Positions 9,469-19,100 of a DNA stretch of 64,000 nucleotides are shown in pieces (position 1 is the stretch's first letter; every line of letters starts with the position of its first letter). The notes beneath the pieces are model-generated. The model had not been told where the DNA came from. It did no database searches and worked only from the letters and a program-made list of their open reading frames with translations. The translations under genes were made by a program, and so were the position numbers. Origin of the DNA: Mycolicibacterium parafortuitum (GTDB lineage Bacteria; Actinomycetota; Actinomycetes; Mycobacteriales; Mycobacteriaceae); contig NZ_MVID01000005.1 of the NCBI RefSeq assembly GCF_002086815.1, positions 173,398 through 237,397 of the forward strand, given 5' to 3'.

Positions 9469-10959
9469 TCAGGCGGGCAGGTCCCAGGTGTGCACCGGTT
9501 CGTTGGTGTGCATGCGCTCGCAGTACAGCCGCAGCATCTCGGCCAGCGCCTCCGGCCGGCTCATACCGCGACCCTGGAGCGCGGTCACCGTCGAGGACTG
9601 CCAGCTCGCGCCGTTGCGGCCGGTCTTGGCGCGGCCCTCGATCACCCCGAGGTAGCGGTCACGCACCTCGGCGGACACCTCCCACCGGCGCAGCCCCTCC
9701 TCGGCCAGCGGCAGCAGCTGCCGCAGCACCAGTTCGTCGGGTGTCACCTCACCGACGCCGGGCCAGTACAGCCGTGCGTCCATGCCGTGATGGGCGGCGG
9801 CGACGAAATTCGCCTCGGCGGCGGCGAAGCTCATCTTCGTCCACAGCGGGCGATCCTCCTCGGACAGCGTGCGCAGCACGCCGTAGTAGAAGGCCGCGTT
9901 GGCCATCATGTCCAGCACCGTCGGCCCGGCCGGCAGGACCCGGTTCTCCACCCGCAGATGCGGTCGCCCGTTCACGATGTCGTACACCGGCCGGTTCCAG
10001 CGGTAGATGGTGCCGTTGTGCAGCCGCAACTCGGAGAGCTCCGGGGTGCGCCCGGCCGCCAGCTCCGCCGCCGGATCCTCGTCGGACAGCTCCGGCAGCA
10101 ACGACGGGAAGTAGCGCACGTTCTCCTCGAACAGATCGAAGATCGAGGTGATCCAGCGTTCCCCGAACCACACCCGGGGCCGCACCCCCTGCGTCTTCAG
10201 TTCGTCGGGGCGGGTGTCGGTGGCCTGGGTGAACAGCTCGATGCGGGTCTCGGCCCACAGGTGGTGGCCGAAGAAGTACGGCGAGTTGGCGCCGACCGCC
10301 AGCTGCGGACCGGCCAGCACCTGGGCGGCGTTCCAGTTGTTCGCGAAATCCGCCGGCGACACCTGGAGGTGCAATTGCATGCTGGTGCAAGCGGATTCGG
10401 GCGCGATGGATGCGGTCTGCAGGCTCAGCCGCTCCGGTCCGGCGATGTCGATCATGATGTCCTCGCCGCGCGCGGTGAAGATCGAGTCGTTGAGCGCCTG
10501 ATAGCGGCTGGACTCGCTCATCCACTCACCCGTCAGATGCTCGGGCATCAGCGTGGGCAGGATCCCGATCATCACGATGTGCGAGCCGTCGGCGCCGGCC
10601 TTCGCCTCGGCAGCGTTCAGGCTGGCGCGGACATCGGCCTCGAGGTCGAGTGCGGCGCGGCCCGGCAACCGGCGCGGCGGCACGTTGAACTCGATGTTGT
10701 AGGCGCCCAGCTCGGTCTGATACGCCGGGTCGGCGATCGACGCGAGCACCTCGGAGTTGTTCATCGCGGGTTGGTAGGCGGAGTCGACGAGGTTGCACTC
10801 GATCTCCATGCCCGTCAGCGGCTTCTCGAAGTCGAAGCTCGCCTGGGCCAGCATCGTCTCGAACACGTCGAGGCACAGCTGCACCTTGCGCCGGTACTCG
10901 CGGCGGTGCGCGCGACTGAACTCGGTCTGCTTCAGCGCGGGATCGATGTCCTTGCCCAC
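9469..10959 (-). CDS. GCS2-type glutamate-cysteine ligase family protein (Rv3698-like)
   Basis: This 496-residue protein belongs to the carboxylate-amine/glutamate-cysteine ligase (GCS2) fold. Family-like segments are [13 protein letters not shown] (about 45-57), [10 protein letters not shown] (about 85-94), [14 protein letters not shown] (about 185-198), [14 protein letters not shown] and [14 protein letters not shown]. It is about 100 residues longer than YbdK-type ligases. By position next to a methyltransferase and glpK it matches, from memory, M. tuberculosis Rv3698. The start is GTG 10959 (MGKDID). The true acceptor is not established; the nearby ergothioneine operon has its own ligase, EgtA. 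Confidence 0.82.
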   Translation of the reverse strand: MGKDIDPALKQTEFSRAHRREYRRKVQLCLDVFETMLAQASFDFEKPLTGMEIECNLVDSAYQPAMNNSEVLASIADPAYQTELGAYNIEFNVPPRRLPGRAALDLEADVRASLNAAEAKAGADGSHIVMIGILPTLMPEHLTGEWMSESSRYQALNDSIFTARGEDIMIDIAGPERLSLQTASIAPESACTSMQLHLQVSPADFANNWNAAQVLAGPQLAVGANSPYFFGHHLWAETRIELFTQATDTRPDELKTQGVRPRVWFGERWITSIFDLFEENVRYFPSLLPELSDEDPAAELAAGRTPELSELRLHNGTIYRWNRPVYDIVNGRPHLRVENRVLPAGPTVLDMMANAAFYYGVLRTLSEEDRPLWTKMSFAAAEANFVAAAHHGMDARLYWPGVGEVTPDELVLRQLLPLAEEGLRRWEVSAEVRDRYLGVIEGRAKTGRNGASWQSSTVTALQGRGMSRPEALAEMLRLYCERMHTNEPVHTWDLPA

Positions 10960-10969
10960 GGGACCGAGC

Positions 10970-11737
10970 CTATCGGCGCGACGCGATCGCGACCTGCGGA
11001 CTGAACAACCCGCCGCGCAGTTCGACGGCGGCGCCGGCGGACTCGGCCAGCGCGCGCAGCGCCGCCGGGCTGTAGGCCCGCAGCGAGCTGATCACCCCGT
11101 CGTGGACGAACGGCACCAGCGGGGCCCACGGCAGCATCGCGGCGAGCCGCAACATGTGCAGCGGGGCCGGTGGCCGGGGCAGGTCGATGATCACGAGGCG
11201 GTCGGCGGCGCGGGTGCCCTCGGCGATCACCCGGGCCGCGTCCTGCGGAGGAAGGTGGTGAAACGACAGCGCGAACACCGCCAGGTCGAACTCGCCGTCC
11301 TCGGCGTCCAGAGCTGTCGCGTCCATCCGGCGCACCGTGGCCCGCCGGTGCCGGCCCAGGTCGCCCGCGGCGATCGCGGCCACCGATTCCGGGGCGACGT
11401 CGGTGACGGTCAGCCGGGCGGTCGGGTGCCAGTCCAACAGCTTGCGCGACAGCGCGCCGTGGCCGGCCCCGAGCTCCAGGATCTTCGGGTCAGGCACCTC
11501 GGCGACCTCGTCGAGGACGATCTGGGCGAACCGTTCGTGGTTGCCGAACGTCTCGCCGGTCCAGTCCAGCGCGCGGATCACGCTGCGTTTGCGGGCGACG
11601 TCGGCCGGGCGCTCGGAGGCCCGGTCGAGGTACTCCTGCCGGTCGGTCTCCAGCAGCCGGTCCAGGCACGATGCCCGCGGTCCGCCGCGCGGCATCGTCG
11701 AGATGTCGGTCTGGGCTGTCGGCATGTAGTCCATCAT
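10970..11737 (-). CDS. Class I SAM-dependent methyltransferase (Rv3699-like)
   Basis: The protein is about 255 residues with motif [17 protein letters not shown] (about 90-105), then [29 protein letters not shown] and FHHLPP, a typical small-molecule Rossmann methyltransferase. Three in-frame ATGs (11737, 11734, 11725) are possible and none has a clear ribosome site. The first start lies only 6 nt from the divergent glpK start, so the two genes cannot have separate conventional promoters between them. It runs into the GCS2 gene 10 nt downstream. The substrate is unknown. Confidence 0.82.
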   Translation of the reverse strand: MMDYMPTAQTDISTMPRGGPRASCLDRLLETDRQEYLDRASERPADVARKRSVIRALDWTGETFGNHERFAQIVLDEVAEVPDPKILELGAGHGALSRKLLDWHPTARLTVTDVAPESVAAIAAGDLGRHRRATVRRMDATALDAEDGEFDLAVFALSFHHLPPQDAARVIAEGTRAADRLVIIDLPRPPAPLHMLRLAAMLPWAPLVPFVHDGVISSLRAYSPAALRALAESAGAAVELRGGLFSPQVAIASRR

Positions 11738-11743
11738 GGACGA

Positions 11744-13261
11744 ATGGCCGACTTCGTCGCTGCAATCGACCAGGGCACCACCAGCACCCGCTGCATGATT
11801 TTCGACCACGACGGCGCCGAAGTGGGCCGTCACCAGCTCGAACACGAGCAGATCCTGCCCAGGGCCGGCTGGGTCGAACACAACCCCGTCGAGATCTGGG
11901 AGCGCGCCGCCTCGGTGGTCGCGACCGCGCTGAACAAGACCAAGCTCGCGGCATCGGACCTCGCGGCGCTGGGCATCACCAACCAGCGCGAGACGTCGCT
12001 GGTGTGGAACCGCCGCACCGGGCGGCCCTACTACAACGCGATCGTCTGGCAGGACACCCGCACCGACCGGATCGCCTCGGCGCTGGACCGCGACGGCCGC
12101 GGCGAGGTGATCCGGCGCAAGGCCGGCCTGCCGCCGGCCACCTACTTCTCCGGCGGCAAGCTGCAGTGGCTGCTGGAGAACGTCGACGGGCTGCGCGAGG
12201 ATGCCGAGAAGGGTGACGCGATCTTCGGCACCACTGACACCTGGGTGCTGTGGAACCTGACGGGCGGCCCGCGCGGCGGGGTGCACGTCACCGACGTCAC
12301 CAACGCCAGCCGCACGATGCTGATGAACCTGGAGACCCTGGATTGGGACGACGAGCTCCTGGGGTTCTTCGGCGTTCCGCGCCAGATGCTTCCCGGGATC
12401 TGTCCGTCGTCGTCGCCGGAGCCCTACGGTGTCACCGTCTACGGGGACCTGCCGATCACCGGGATCCTCGGTGACCAGCAGGCCGCGATGGTCGGCCAGG
12501 TCTGCCTGTCCGCCGGCGAGGCCAAGAACACCTACGGCACAGGAAATTTCCTGCTTCTCAACACCGGAGAGACGATCGTGCGGTCCGACAACGGGCTGCT
12601 CACCACCGTCTGCTACCAGTTCGCGTCGAGAGACGGAAGCCCGGCGAAACCCGTTTACGCCCTTGAGGGTTCGATCGCGGTGACCGGTTCGGCGGTGCAG
12701 TGGCTGCGCGACCAGCTCGGCATCATCAGTGGTGCGGCCCAGAGCGAGTCGCTGGCCCGGCAGGTCGAGGACAACGGCGGGGTGTACTTCGTGCCGGCGT
12801 TTTCCGGCCTGTTCGCCCCGTACTGGCGTTCGGACGCCCGCGGCGCGATCGTGGGGCTGTCCCGGTTCAACACCAACGCACATCTGGCCCGTGCGACGCT
12901 GGAGGCGATCTGCTACCAGAGCCGCGACGTCGTCGACGCGATGGCCGCGGATTCCGGTGTGCACCTTGAGGTTCTGAAGGTCGACGGCGGGATCACCGCC
13001 AACGACCTGTGTATGCAGATCCAGGCCGATGTGCTCGGTGTCGACGTGGTCAGGCCGGTGGTCGCCGAGACGACGGCGCTCGGCGCCGCGTACGCGGCGG
13101 GCCTGGCCGTCGGGTTCTGGGACGGACCCGACGACCTGCGCGCGAACTGGCAGGAGGACAAACGCTGGACCCCGAACTGGTCGGAAGAGCGGCGTGCCAA
13201 CGGATATGCCGGTTGGCGCAAGGCCGTCGAGCGCACCCTGGACTGGGTCGACGTCGACTGA
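11744..13261 (+). CDS. glpK: Glycerol kinase GlpK
   Basis: This enzyme phosphorylates glycerol with ATP to glycerol-3-phosphate in the cytosol. The 505-residue FGGY-family protein has the N-terminal [13 protein letters not shown] (about 6-18), GITNQRET and WQDTRT in the glycerol site, [10 protein letters not shown], the ATP-site KNTYGTGNF, and the FGGY signature region ending [12 protein letters not shown]. The length is normal. It ends 4 nt before the convergent SDR gene. From memory this is the Rv3696c position. Confidence 0.96.
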   Translation: MADFVAAIDQGTTSTRCMIFDHDGAEVGRHQLEHEQILPRAGWVEHNPVEIWERAASVVATALNKTKLAASDLAALGITNQRETSLVWNRRTGRPYYNAIVWQDTRTDRIASALDRDGRGEVIRRKAGLPPATYFSGGKLQWLLENVDGLREDAEKGDAIFGTTDTWVLWNLTGGPRGGVHVTDVTNASRTMLMNLETLDWDDELLGFFGVPRQMLPGICPSSSPEPYGVTVYGDLPITGILGDQQAAMVGQVCLSAGEAKNTYGTGNFLLLNTGETIVRSDNGLLTTVCYQFASRDGSPAKPVYALEGSIAVTGSAVQWLRDQLGIISGAAQSESLARQVEDNGGVYFVPAFSGLFAPYWRSDARGAIVGLSRFNTNAHLARATLEAICYQSRDVVDAMAADSGVHLEVLKVDGGITANDLCMQIQADVLGVDVVRPVVAETTALGAAYAAGLAVGFWDGPDDLRANWQEDKRWTPNWSEERRANGYAGWRKAVERTLDWVDVD

Positions 13262-13265
13262 TCCG

Positions 13266-14117
13266 TCACGTGTGGTCGGTGGTGACCGCCAGGTCGTAGC
13301 CGGCCTTCACGTCGGCGGCCATCGCGTCGATCTTGCCCTGGGCCATCGCCACCGCATCCGAACCGAGCGGCTGGTGCAGCGGTCCCCGTCCTGTCACCGC
13401 GATCTCGATGATCGCCGCGGCACCCTTGACCGGGTCGCCGAGCTGGGTGCCCTGCATCTGCAGATGCTGTTCGGTCATCTCCCGCAGCGCCGGGTAGGCG
13501 TCCCCGGCGGCGGTGGGCAGTGCCAGCGAGTCGGTGGTCAGGAAGTCGGTACGGAAGTACCCGGGCTCGACGATCGTGACCTGGATGCCGAAATCGGCCA
13601 GCTCCTGGGCCAGCGCCTCGCTGAGCCCGTTGAGCGCGAACTTGCCCGCGCTGTAGAGGGCCCACCCCGGGAACGCGGTCACGCCGAGGATCGACGACAC
13701 GTTCACGATGTGCCCGCTGCCCGCGGTGCGCAGGCGAGGGATGGCTGCCCGCAGCACATTCCAGACCCCGAACACCTGGATGTCGAACATCGCCCGGGCC
13801 TCGGCGTCGGTGGTCTCCTCGACAGCACCGATCAGTCCGTAGCCGGCGTTGTTGACCACGACGTCGAGATGGCCGAACTTCTCGGCGGTGTCCGCGACGG
13901 CCGCGCCGACCGAGGTGGGGTCGCCGAGGTCGACCTGCAGGGGCAGCAGCCGGGCGGTGTCGACGCCTGCCAGCGCGCCGAGCAGCCGGTCGGTCGAGCG
14001 GGTGGTCGCCGCGACGTTGTCGCCGCGCTGCAGCAGTTGGCGCACGAGTTCGAGGCCGAGGCCGCGGGAGGCGCCGGTGACGAACCAGGTGGCGGGACGG
14101 TCGGTGGGATAGGCCAT
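13266..14117 (-). CDS. SDR-family NAD(P)-dependent oxidoreductase
   Basis: This 283-residue short-chain dehydrogenase has the cofactor loop TGASRGLGLEL (about 14-24), VVNNAGYG (about 87-94), catalytic Ser in VNVSSILG, and YSAGK (Tyr and Lys about 159-163). An Arg after TGAS and another in TTRST suggest NADPH preference. ATG 14117 is preceded by ggagac. The gene is divergent from an XRE-type regulator with a 165-nt shared region carrying a palindrome. The pair is probably a regulator and its target; the substrate is unknown. Confidence 0.88.
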   Translation of the reverse strand: MAYPTDRPATWFVTGASRGLGLELVRQLLQRGDNVAATTRSTDRLLGALAGVDTARLLPLQVDLGDPTSVGAAVADTAEKFGHLDVVVNNAGYGLIGAVEETTDAEARAMFDIQVFGVWNVLRAAIPRLRTAGSGHIVNVSSILGVTAFPGWALYSAGKFALNGLSEALAQELADFGIQVTIVEPGYFRTDFLTTDSLALPTAAGDAYPALREMTEQHLQMQGTQLGDPVKGAAAIIEIAVTGRGPLHQPLGSDAVAMAQGKIDAMAADVKAGYDLAVTTDHT

Positions 14118-14239
14118 GATGTCTCCTCGAAATGATGTGGCTCCGAACTCGTTTGAGAACGGCATGCACTCAGTCTGGAAGTCGCGAGCGCGCTGTGGGC
14201 CGCCATAACAGGGCCGCCTCGGCCTATGTGCGGGCAACC

Positions 14240-14256
14240 TAGGACTCGTTGTCCTA
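14240..14256. promoter_or_regulatory. Candidate operator TAGGAC-N5-GTCCTA
   Basis: A perfect 6-bp inverted repeat with a 5-nt spacer lies in the SDR/XRE divergent region, about 27 nt before the regulator start and 123 nt before the SDR start. Its position suits autoregulation by the XRE protein. This is an inference from symmetry and position only. Confidence 0.45.
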
Positions 14257-14282
14257 CCCCCGTGCCGCGCGGTTCTGCGATG

Positions 14283-15149
14283 ATGGCGGTCGTGGCGGAC
14301 GTCAACCGCGAACTCGCGGATTTCCTGAAACGCGCTCGCGCCGCGGTCGATCCGGAGCGTGCGGGTCTGCCCGCCGACAGCCGGGTCCGCCGGGTGCCCG
14401 GGCTGCGCCGCGAGGAGGTCGCGCTGCTCGCCGGGGTGTCGACCGACTACTACACCCGGCTGGAACAGGGACGGCGGATCACCCCGTCGACGGCGGTGCT
14501 GGACGCGATCGCCCGCGCGCTGGATCTCGACGCCACCGGCCGCGCCCATCTCGGGCACCTGGTCGGCGCGCCGTCGCACCGGCGCGCGAAGTCCCGCCCG
14601 GTGCAGCGGGTGCGCCCAGGGCTGTACCAACTGCTGGACTCGCTGGACAACGCGCCGGCGACGATCCTGGGCCGGCACACCGACGTGCTGGCCAGTAACC
14701 GGGCCGCGCGCGTGCTGTTCGCCGATTTCGAGGCGATGCCGCCCGCCCAGCGCAATTACGCGCGGTGGATGTTCACCTCACCGCAGGCGCGGGAGTTGTT
14801 CGTGGACTGGGAGATCCAGGCGCGTTCGGCGGTGGAGAACCTGCGGCTGGACGTGGGTGGGGATCCGAACGATCCGGCGGCCGCCGCGCTGGTCGATGAA
14901 TTGTCGTCAGCCAGCGAGGAATTCAGGACGTGGTGGTCCGAGCACCGGGTCTTCCAGCGCACTCACGGCACCAAGCGGTTGCGTCATCCCGTCGTCGGCG
15001 AACTGAGCGTCGACTTCGAGACGTTCACGATGCCCGGCGACGCCGAACAGACGCTGTTCGTGTACACCACCGAGCCGGGATCGCCGTCGCGCGATGCACT
15101 CACCCTGCTGTTGAGCTGGAGCTCCACCCGTCCCGTCGACGCGGGGTGA
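14283..15149 (+). CDS. XRE-family regulator with MmyB-like ligand-binding domain
   Basis: The 288-residue protein has an N-terminal helix-turn-helix: PGLRREEVALLAGVSTDYYT (about 40-59) followed by LEQGRRITPS. The C-terminal two thirds match the MmyB-like group, with GLYQLLDSLDNAPATILGR, DVLASNRAARVLFADF and a late TLFVYTTEPGSPS. MmyB domains bind fatty-acid-like ligands in characterised cases. ATG 14283 was chosen; ATG 14280 would add one residue. It probably controls the divergent SDR gene. It abuts the convergent prfC gene with no spacer. Confidence 0.88.
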   Translation: MAVVADVNRELADFLKRARAAVDPERAGLPADSRVRRVPGLRREEVALLAGVSTDYYTRLEQGRRITPSTAVLDAIARALDLDATGRAHLGHLVGAPSHRRAKSRPVQRVRPGLYQLLDSLDNAPATILGRHTDVLASNRAARVLFADFEAMPPAQRNYARWMFTSPQARELFVDWEIQARSAVENLRLDVGGDPNDPAAAALVDELSSASEEFRTWWSEHRVFQRTHGTKRLRHPVVGELSVDFETFTMPGDAEQTLFVYTTEPGSPSRDALTLLLSWSSTRPVDAG

Positions 15150-16787
15150 TCACTGACCGGCGGCGACGAGTTCGCGCAGTTCGATCTCGGGGTTGTCCCG
15201 CTGCACCGTCTCCAGCCGCCACTTCGTCGAGAACACCGCCAGCATCACGCCGTCGGTGCGGGTGAAGACCTCCACCGCGGCCATCTTCTGCAGCGCCTCG
15301 GCGTCGGCGGGGTCGCAGATCCGCGCCACCGTGTACGGCAGCCCCTCCAGCTCGATCGGCGCGCTGAACTCGGTGGCCATCCGGTGGCTGGCCACCTCGA
15401 ACTGCATCGGGCCGACCGCGGCCAGCACCGGGGCCTGGTCGCCGCGTCGGTCCGAGCGCAGCACCTGGACCACGCCTTCCTGGTCGAGCTGCTCGATGCC
15501 CTTGCGGAACTGCTTGTGCTTGCTGGGATCGGTGCCGCGCGCGACGGAGAAGTGTTCGGGCGAGAAGCTCGGGATCGGCGGGAATTCCACCGCGACGTCC
15601 TGGTAGAGAGTGTCGCCGGGCCGCAGCGCGTTCGCGTTGGCCAACCCGATCACGTCGCCCGGCCACGCGGTGTCCAGCGTCGAGCGTTCCCGGCCGAACA
15701 CCGACTGCGCGTACTTGGTCACGAACGGTTTTCCGGTCGCGGCGTGAGTCAGCACGTCACCGCGTTCGAACGTGCCCGAGCACACCCGCGCGTACGCGAT
15801 GCGGTCGCGGTGCGCGGAATCCATACCGGCCTGCACCTTGAACACGAACGCGCTGAACGGGGCGGTCGCGTCGCGGCGGTTGCCCTCGACGTCGAGCTGG
15901 CCGGCCGGTGCCGGCGCCAGCTGCGCGAGCACGTCGAGCAACTGGTTCACGCCGAAGTTCAGCGCCGCGGACGTGAACAGCACCGGGGTGGAGGTGCAGT
16001 CGAGGAAGCTCTGCGGGTCGAAGTCGGCGCCGTCGGCCTCCAGCAGCTCGCATTCCTCGACCGCGTTGTCCCAGTCCACACCGGCGGCGTCGTGCGCCCT
16101 GTCGGGGGCGATGTGCTCCTCGGGCGCGACGGTGGCGCCGCCCGCGGTGCGGGTGAAGCGGATGAACTTGCCGGTGCGCCGGTCCAGCACACCCTTGAAG
16201 TCGCCGGCGATGCCGACCGGCCACGTCAGCGGGGTCGGGCGCAGCCCGATCCGCTCCTGGATCTCGTCCATCAGCTCGAGGGCGTGCCGGCCCGGGCGGT
16301 CCCACTTGTTGATCACGGTGATGATCGGGATCTTCCGGTGCGCGCAGACCTGGAACAGCTTCAGGGTCTGCGGCTCCAGGCCCTTGGCCGCGTCGATGAG
16401 CATCACCGCGGAGTCGACGGCGGTCAGCACGCGGTAGGTGTCCTCGGAGAAGTCCGCGTGGCCCGGGGTGTCGAGCAGGTTGACCACGCAGGTGTCGCCC
16501 GTCTGCGTCTTGTACGGGAACTGCAGGGCCGTCGACGTGATCGAGATGCCGCGGGCCTTCTCCATCTCCATCCAGTCCGAGACGGTGGCGCGCCGGCCCT
16601 GCTTGCCGTGGATGGCGCCGGCCTCGGTGATCGCCTTGGCGTGGAGGACCAGGGCTTCGGTCAGGGTGGACTTGCCCGCGTCGGGGTGGCTGATGACGGC
16701 GAACGTTCTGCGGCGCTGTGCTTCGGACGAGACACGATCTGATCGCTTGGCCGCCGCGGTCGACGCATCGGCGGTGGTGTTGCTCAT
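15150..16787 (-). CDS. prfC: Peptide chain release factor 3 (RF3)
   Basis: This GTPase promotes release of RF1/RF2 from the ribosome after termination. The 545-residue protein has G1 SHPDAGKSTLTE (about 34-45), the switch segment KARGISITSTALQF, G3 LLDTPGHADFSEDTYR, G4 INKWDR and the RF3-specific GPMQFEV and FRKGIEQLDQEGVVQV. These features separate RF3 from EF-G. ATG 16787 (MSNTTADAS) lies downstream of GGGGTC; an upstream in-frame start at 16820 would add 11 residues without a clear site. Confidence 0.95.
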   Translation of the reverse strand: MSNTTADASTAAAKRSDRVSSEAQRRRTFAVISHPDAGKSTLTEALVLHAKAITEAGAIHGKQGRRATVSDWMEMEKARGISITSTALQFPYKTQTGDTCVVNLLDTPGHADFSEDTYRVLTAVDSAVMLIDAAKGLEPQTLKLFQVCAHRKIPIITVINKWDRPGRHALELMDEIQERIGLRPTPLTWPVGIAGDFKGVLDRRTGKFIRFTRTAGGATVAPEEHIAPDRAHDAAGVDWDNAVEECELLEADGADFDPQSFLDCTSTPVLFTSAALNFGVNQLLDVLAQLAPAPAGQLDVEGNRRDATAPFSAFVFKVQAGMDSAHRDRIAYARVCSGTFERGDVLTHAATGKPFVTKYAQSVFGRERSTLDTAWPGDVIGLANANALRPGDTLYQDVAVEFPPIPSFSPEHFSVARGTDPSKHKQFRKGIEQLDQEGVVQVLRSDRRGDQAPVLAAVGPMQFEVASHRMATEFSAPIELEGLPYTVARICDPADAEALQKMAAVEVFTRTDGVMLAVFSTKWRLETVQRDNPEIELRELVAAGQ

Positions 16788-16838
16788 GATGACCCCGAGT
16801 TTATTGGCCGAGGTCACCAAACCGATAATCGCGACGGG

Positions 16839-17711
16839 TCAGGCCGCCGCGTCCAGCTCGCTCTTGGTCTCGTCGTCGAGGGTGATGTCGCGCACGGCGG
16901 TGTTCTCCTCCAGGTGCGCCACCGACGAAGTTCCCGGAATGAGAAGTACATTCGGCGCCACCGACAGCGTCCACGCCAGCGCGATCTGTGCCGGCGTGCG
17001 CCCCAGCTTCTGGGCCTCCCGGACCACCGCCGGGTGGTTGAGCACCGGGCTGTCCGGTACGAAGCCCGAGCCCAGCGGGAAGAACGGCACGAACGCGATC
17101 TCGTGTTCGCCGCACAGGTCCAGGACCGGCTGGGACGCTCGGTCCACCAGGTTGTACGCGTTCTGCACACAGACGATCTCGGTGTGCGTCAACGCGATTC
17201 GCAGGTGCTCGACGCCGATGTTGCTCAGCCCGATGCCGCCGATCAGGCCCTCGTCGCGGGCCGCGATCATCGCCGGGAGCTGACGGTCGAACAATTCGCG
17301 GTCGACGGGTCCGACCTCGCCGGGCTCTCCGGAGTGGATCCGCAGATTGACCGCGGCGAGCCGGTCGACCCCGAGTGTCCGCAGGTTCTCCTCGATGTCG
17401 GCGCGCAGCTCGTCGGGTTCCTGGGCCGGCAGCCAGTTGCCCGCCTCGTCGCGCCGCGCCCCCACCTTGCTGACCAGCGCCAGGTCCTCGGGGTACGGGT
17501 GCAACGCCTCGCGGATCAGTTCGTTGGCGACATTCGGTCCGTAGAACTGGGAGGTGTCGATGTGGTTGATGCCCAGCTCGACGGCGCGTGTGAGGACCGC
17601 GATGGCCTGGTCGTGGTCGCGCGGCGGACCGAAGACCCCGGGACCGGGCAGCTGCATGGCGCCGAAGCCGACGCGACCGACGGTGTACGAGCCGAGGGGG
17701 AACGTGTCCAT
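16839..17711 (-). CDS. Aldo/keto reductase
   Basis: This 290-residue NAD(P)H-dependent oxidoreductase of the AKR (beta/alpha)8 fold shows GFGAMQLPGPGVFG at the N-terminus, INHIDTSQFYG (catalytic Asp and Tyr about 51 and 57), VSKVGARRDEAGNW (catalytic Lys) and the late cofactor motif IPGTSSVAHLEENT. The typical active-site His is not obvious in the DRLAAVNLRIH segment, where the last residue may serve. Its start lies 15 nt beyond a long inverted repeat. The substrate is unknown. Confidence 0.9.
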   Translation of the reverse strand: MDTFPLGSYTVGRVGFGAMQLPGPGVFGPPRDHDQAIAVLTRAVELGINHIDTSQFYGPNVANELIREALHPYPEDLALVSKVGARRDEAGNWLPAQEPDELRADIEENLRTLGVDRLAAVNLRIHSGEPGEVGPVDRELFDRQLPAMIAARDEGLIGGIGLSNIGVEHLRIALTHTEIVCVQNAYNLVDRASQPVLDLCGEHEIAFVPFFPLGSGFVPDSPVLNHPAVVREAQKLGRTPAQIALAWTLSVAPNVLLIPGTSSVAHLEENTAVRDITLDDETKSELDAAA

Positions 17712-17725
17712 AACTCTTGCTTACA

Positions 17726-17776
17726 CGGATTCGGCGCGGTTTCTTCCCCTGTGGGTGACAAACCGCGCCGAATCCG
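17726..17776. terminator. Perfect 17-bp inverted repeat between PadR-1 and the aldo/keto reductase
   Basis: The arms cggattcggcgcggttt (17726-17742) and its exact complement (17760-17776) are separated by 17 nt. It lies 7 nt after the PadR-1 stop and 15 nt before the aldo/keto reductase start, both on the minus strand. It can act as a PadR-1 terminator, a leader hairpin of the reductase, or an operator. No long T-tract follows, so terminator function is not certain. Confidence 0.6.
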
Positions 17777-17782
17777 CGTCGT

Positions 17783-18481
17783 CTAATCCTCTCCGAGGAT
17801 GTTGTAAATCTCGCGGCGGGCGTTGTTGACCACATCGAGAATGCGTTGCTGCTGCTCAGCCGAGGCCGCGTGGGCCGACTGGGCGACCGCGCCCATCAGC
17901 TGGCCGGCCGCGTTGCGCAGCCCGACCGCGGCGGGATCGGCGCCTTCGGTGATCTCGTCCCACGGCGCGGTGGCGATCTCGTCGGCGGCGGCGCGGCCTT
18001 CGTCGGTCAGCTCGAAGAGCTTCTTGCTGCCGTCGGATTCGGTCGACACGAGCAGGCCTTCGTCGACGAGCAGCTGCAAGGTCGGGTACACCGAGCCGGG
18101 GCTGGGCTTCCACAGCTGCTGGCTGCGTGCGTGGATCTCCTGGATCATCTCGTAGCCGTGCATCGGCCGGTCGGTCAGCAGCTTCAGGATCGCGGCACGC
18201 ACGTCGCCGCGCCTGCCGCGACCGCCGCCGCGGGGACCGCCTCGCCGGCCGCCGGGACCGAAGCCGAATCCGGGACCGAATCCGGGACCGAAGGTTCTGC
18301 CGCCGGGACCGAAGCCGCCGAAATCGGGACCGAAGCCGGCGTCGCCGCGGTGTCCGCGGACGTGCTCACGGAACTCGCGGCGAGCCTGCCGGCGCTGCTC
18401 GTGCAGGGCGCGTCGGTCGGCGGGGCCGAAGCCGAAGGCGCCGGGCTGGAAGGGGTTCTGCGGGGGAGGGAAGAACGTCAT
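17783..18481 (-). CDS. PadR-family transcriptional regulator with Gly/Phe-rich N-terminal extension
   Basis: The 232-residue protein carries a low-complexity N-terminus (about 1-95) rich in Gly, Phe, Pro and Arg. A PadR winged helix follows: RAAILKLLTDRPMHGYEMIQ (about 95-114), PSPGSVYPTLQLL and LFELTDEGR. The C-terminus ends in a helix suited to dimerisation. ATG 18481 follows a region with strong palindromes, consistent with autoregulation. The extension is far longer than in minimal PadR proteins; its role is unknown. Confidence 0.88.
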   Translation of the reverse strand: MTFFPPPQNPFQPGAFGFGPADRRALHEQRRQARREFREHVRGHRGDAGFGPDFGGFGPGGRTFGPGFGPGFGFGPGGRRGGPRGGGRGRRGDVRAAILKLLTDRPMHGYEMIQEIHARSQQLWKPSPGSVYPTLQLLVDEGLLVSTESDGSKKLFELTDEGRAAADEIATAPWDEITEGADPAAVGLRNAAGQLMGAVAQSAHAASAEQQQRILDVVNNARREIYNILGED

Positions 18482-18516
18482 GTCTGTCGTCTTTCGTCAG
18501 GGAAGCACAAATCAGC

Positions 18517-18543
18517 TTCCGATACGTTGACGATATATCGGAA
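18517..18543. promoter_or_regulatory. Candidate PadR operator TTCCGATA-N11-TATCGGAA
   Basis: A perfect 8-bp inverted repeat with an 11-nt spacer lies 36 nt upstream of the PadR-1 start. Its right half overlaps a 10-bp palindrome cgatatatcg (18531-18540), and a second palindrome atcgcgat follows at 18547-18554. AT-rich palindromes in front of a PadR gene usually mark an autoregulated promoter. The binding protein is inferred from position. Confidence 0.6.
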
Positions 18544-18562
18544 ACTATCGCGATGCAACGAT

Positions 18563-19090
18563 CTATTGCGACCGTTCGTCGATCCGGACGGCCACCCAGC
18601 GCGCCCACTCGGCCGTCATCGCCGCCTCTCTGAGCCCGAATTCCAAGGCCGCCCGGCCGTAGAAGTCGGTGTCGCTGGTGTCGTTCCAGGGCACCGCATC
18701 GCGCAGTGCCTCGTAGCGGGCAAGTGTCGATTCCGCGCGTGCGGCGACCGCCATCAGGTAGTCGCCGGCCTGCTCGGGTGTGACTTCACCGAGCAGGAAC
18801 ACCCGCAGCAGGGCCGCGCTGCGCAGCGGCGGATCGTGGTGGAAATCCAGCACCCAGTCGCGCAGCGCGTCGCGTCCGGCGGCGGTGATGCCGTACTCCT
18901 TGCGCCCGCGCGCCCCGACGGCGGTGACCTCGATCAGGCCCTCGTCGGCGAGCTTGTTGAGCTCCGAGTACAGCTGGCTCTGCGTCGCCGGCCACACATT
19001 GGCCATCGACACCTCGAACTGCTTCAACAGGTCGTAGCCGCTGGCGGGACGCCGGGCCAGCAGTCCGAGCGCAGCCATCCGAAGGCTCAT
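18563..19090 (-). CDS. PadR-family transcriptional regulator (Vir-type C-terminal domain)
   Basis: This 175-residue protein begins directly with the winged helix: AALGLLARRPASGYDLLKQF (about 6-25), then WPATQSQLYSELNKL and KEYGITAAGR. The C-terminal helical region (about 95-170) fits the Vir_act_alpha_C domain of PadR-s2 proteins. It is a second, divergent PadR on the same strand as PadR-1, separated by 81 nt that hold the palindromes. A long hairpin ends 11 nt before its ATG. Confidence 0.86.
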   Translation of the reverse strand: MSLRMAALGLLARRPASGYDLLKQFEVSMANVWPATQSQLYSELNKLADEGLIEVTAVGARGRKEYGITAAGRDALRDWVLDFHHDPPLRSAALLRVFLLGEVTPEQAGDYLMAVAARAESTLARYEALRDAVPWNDTSDTDFYGRAALEFGLREAAMTAEWARWVAVRIDERSQ

Positions 19091-19100
19091 GGCGGCATAG

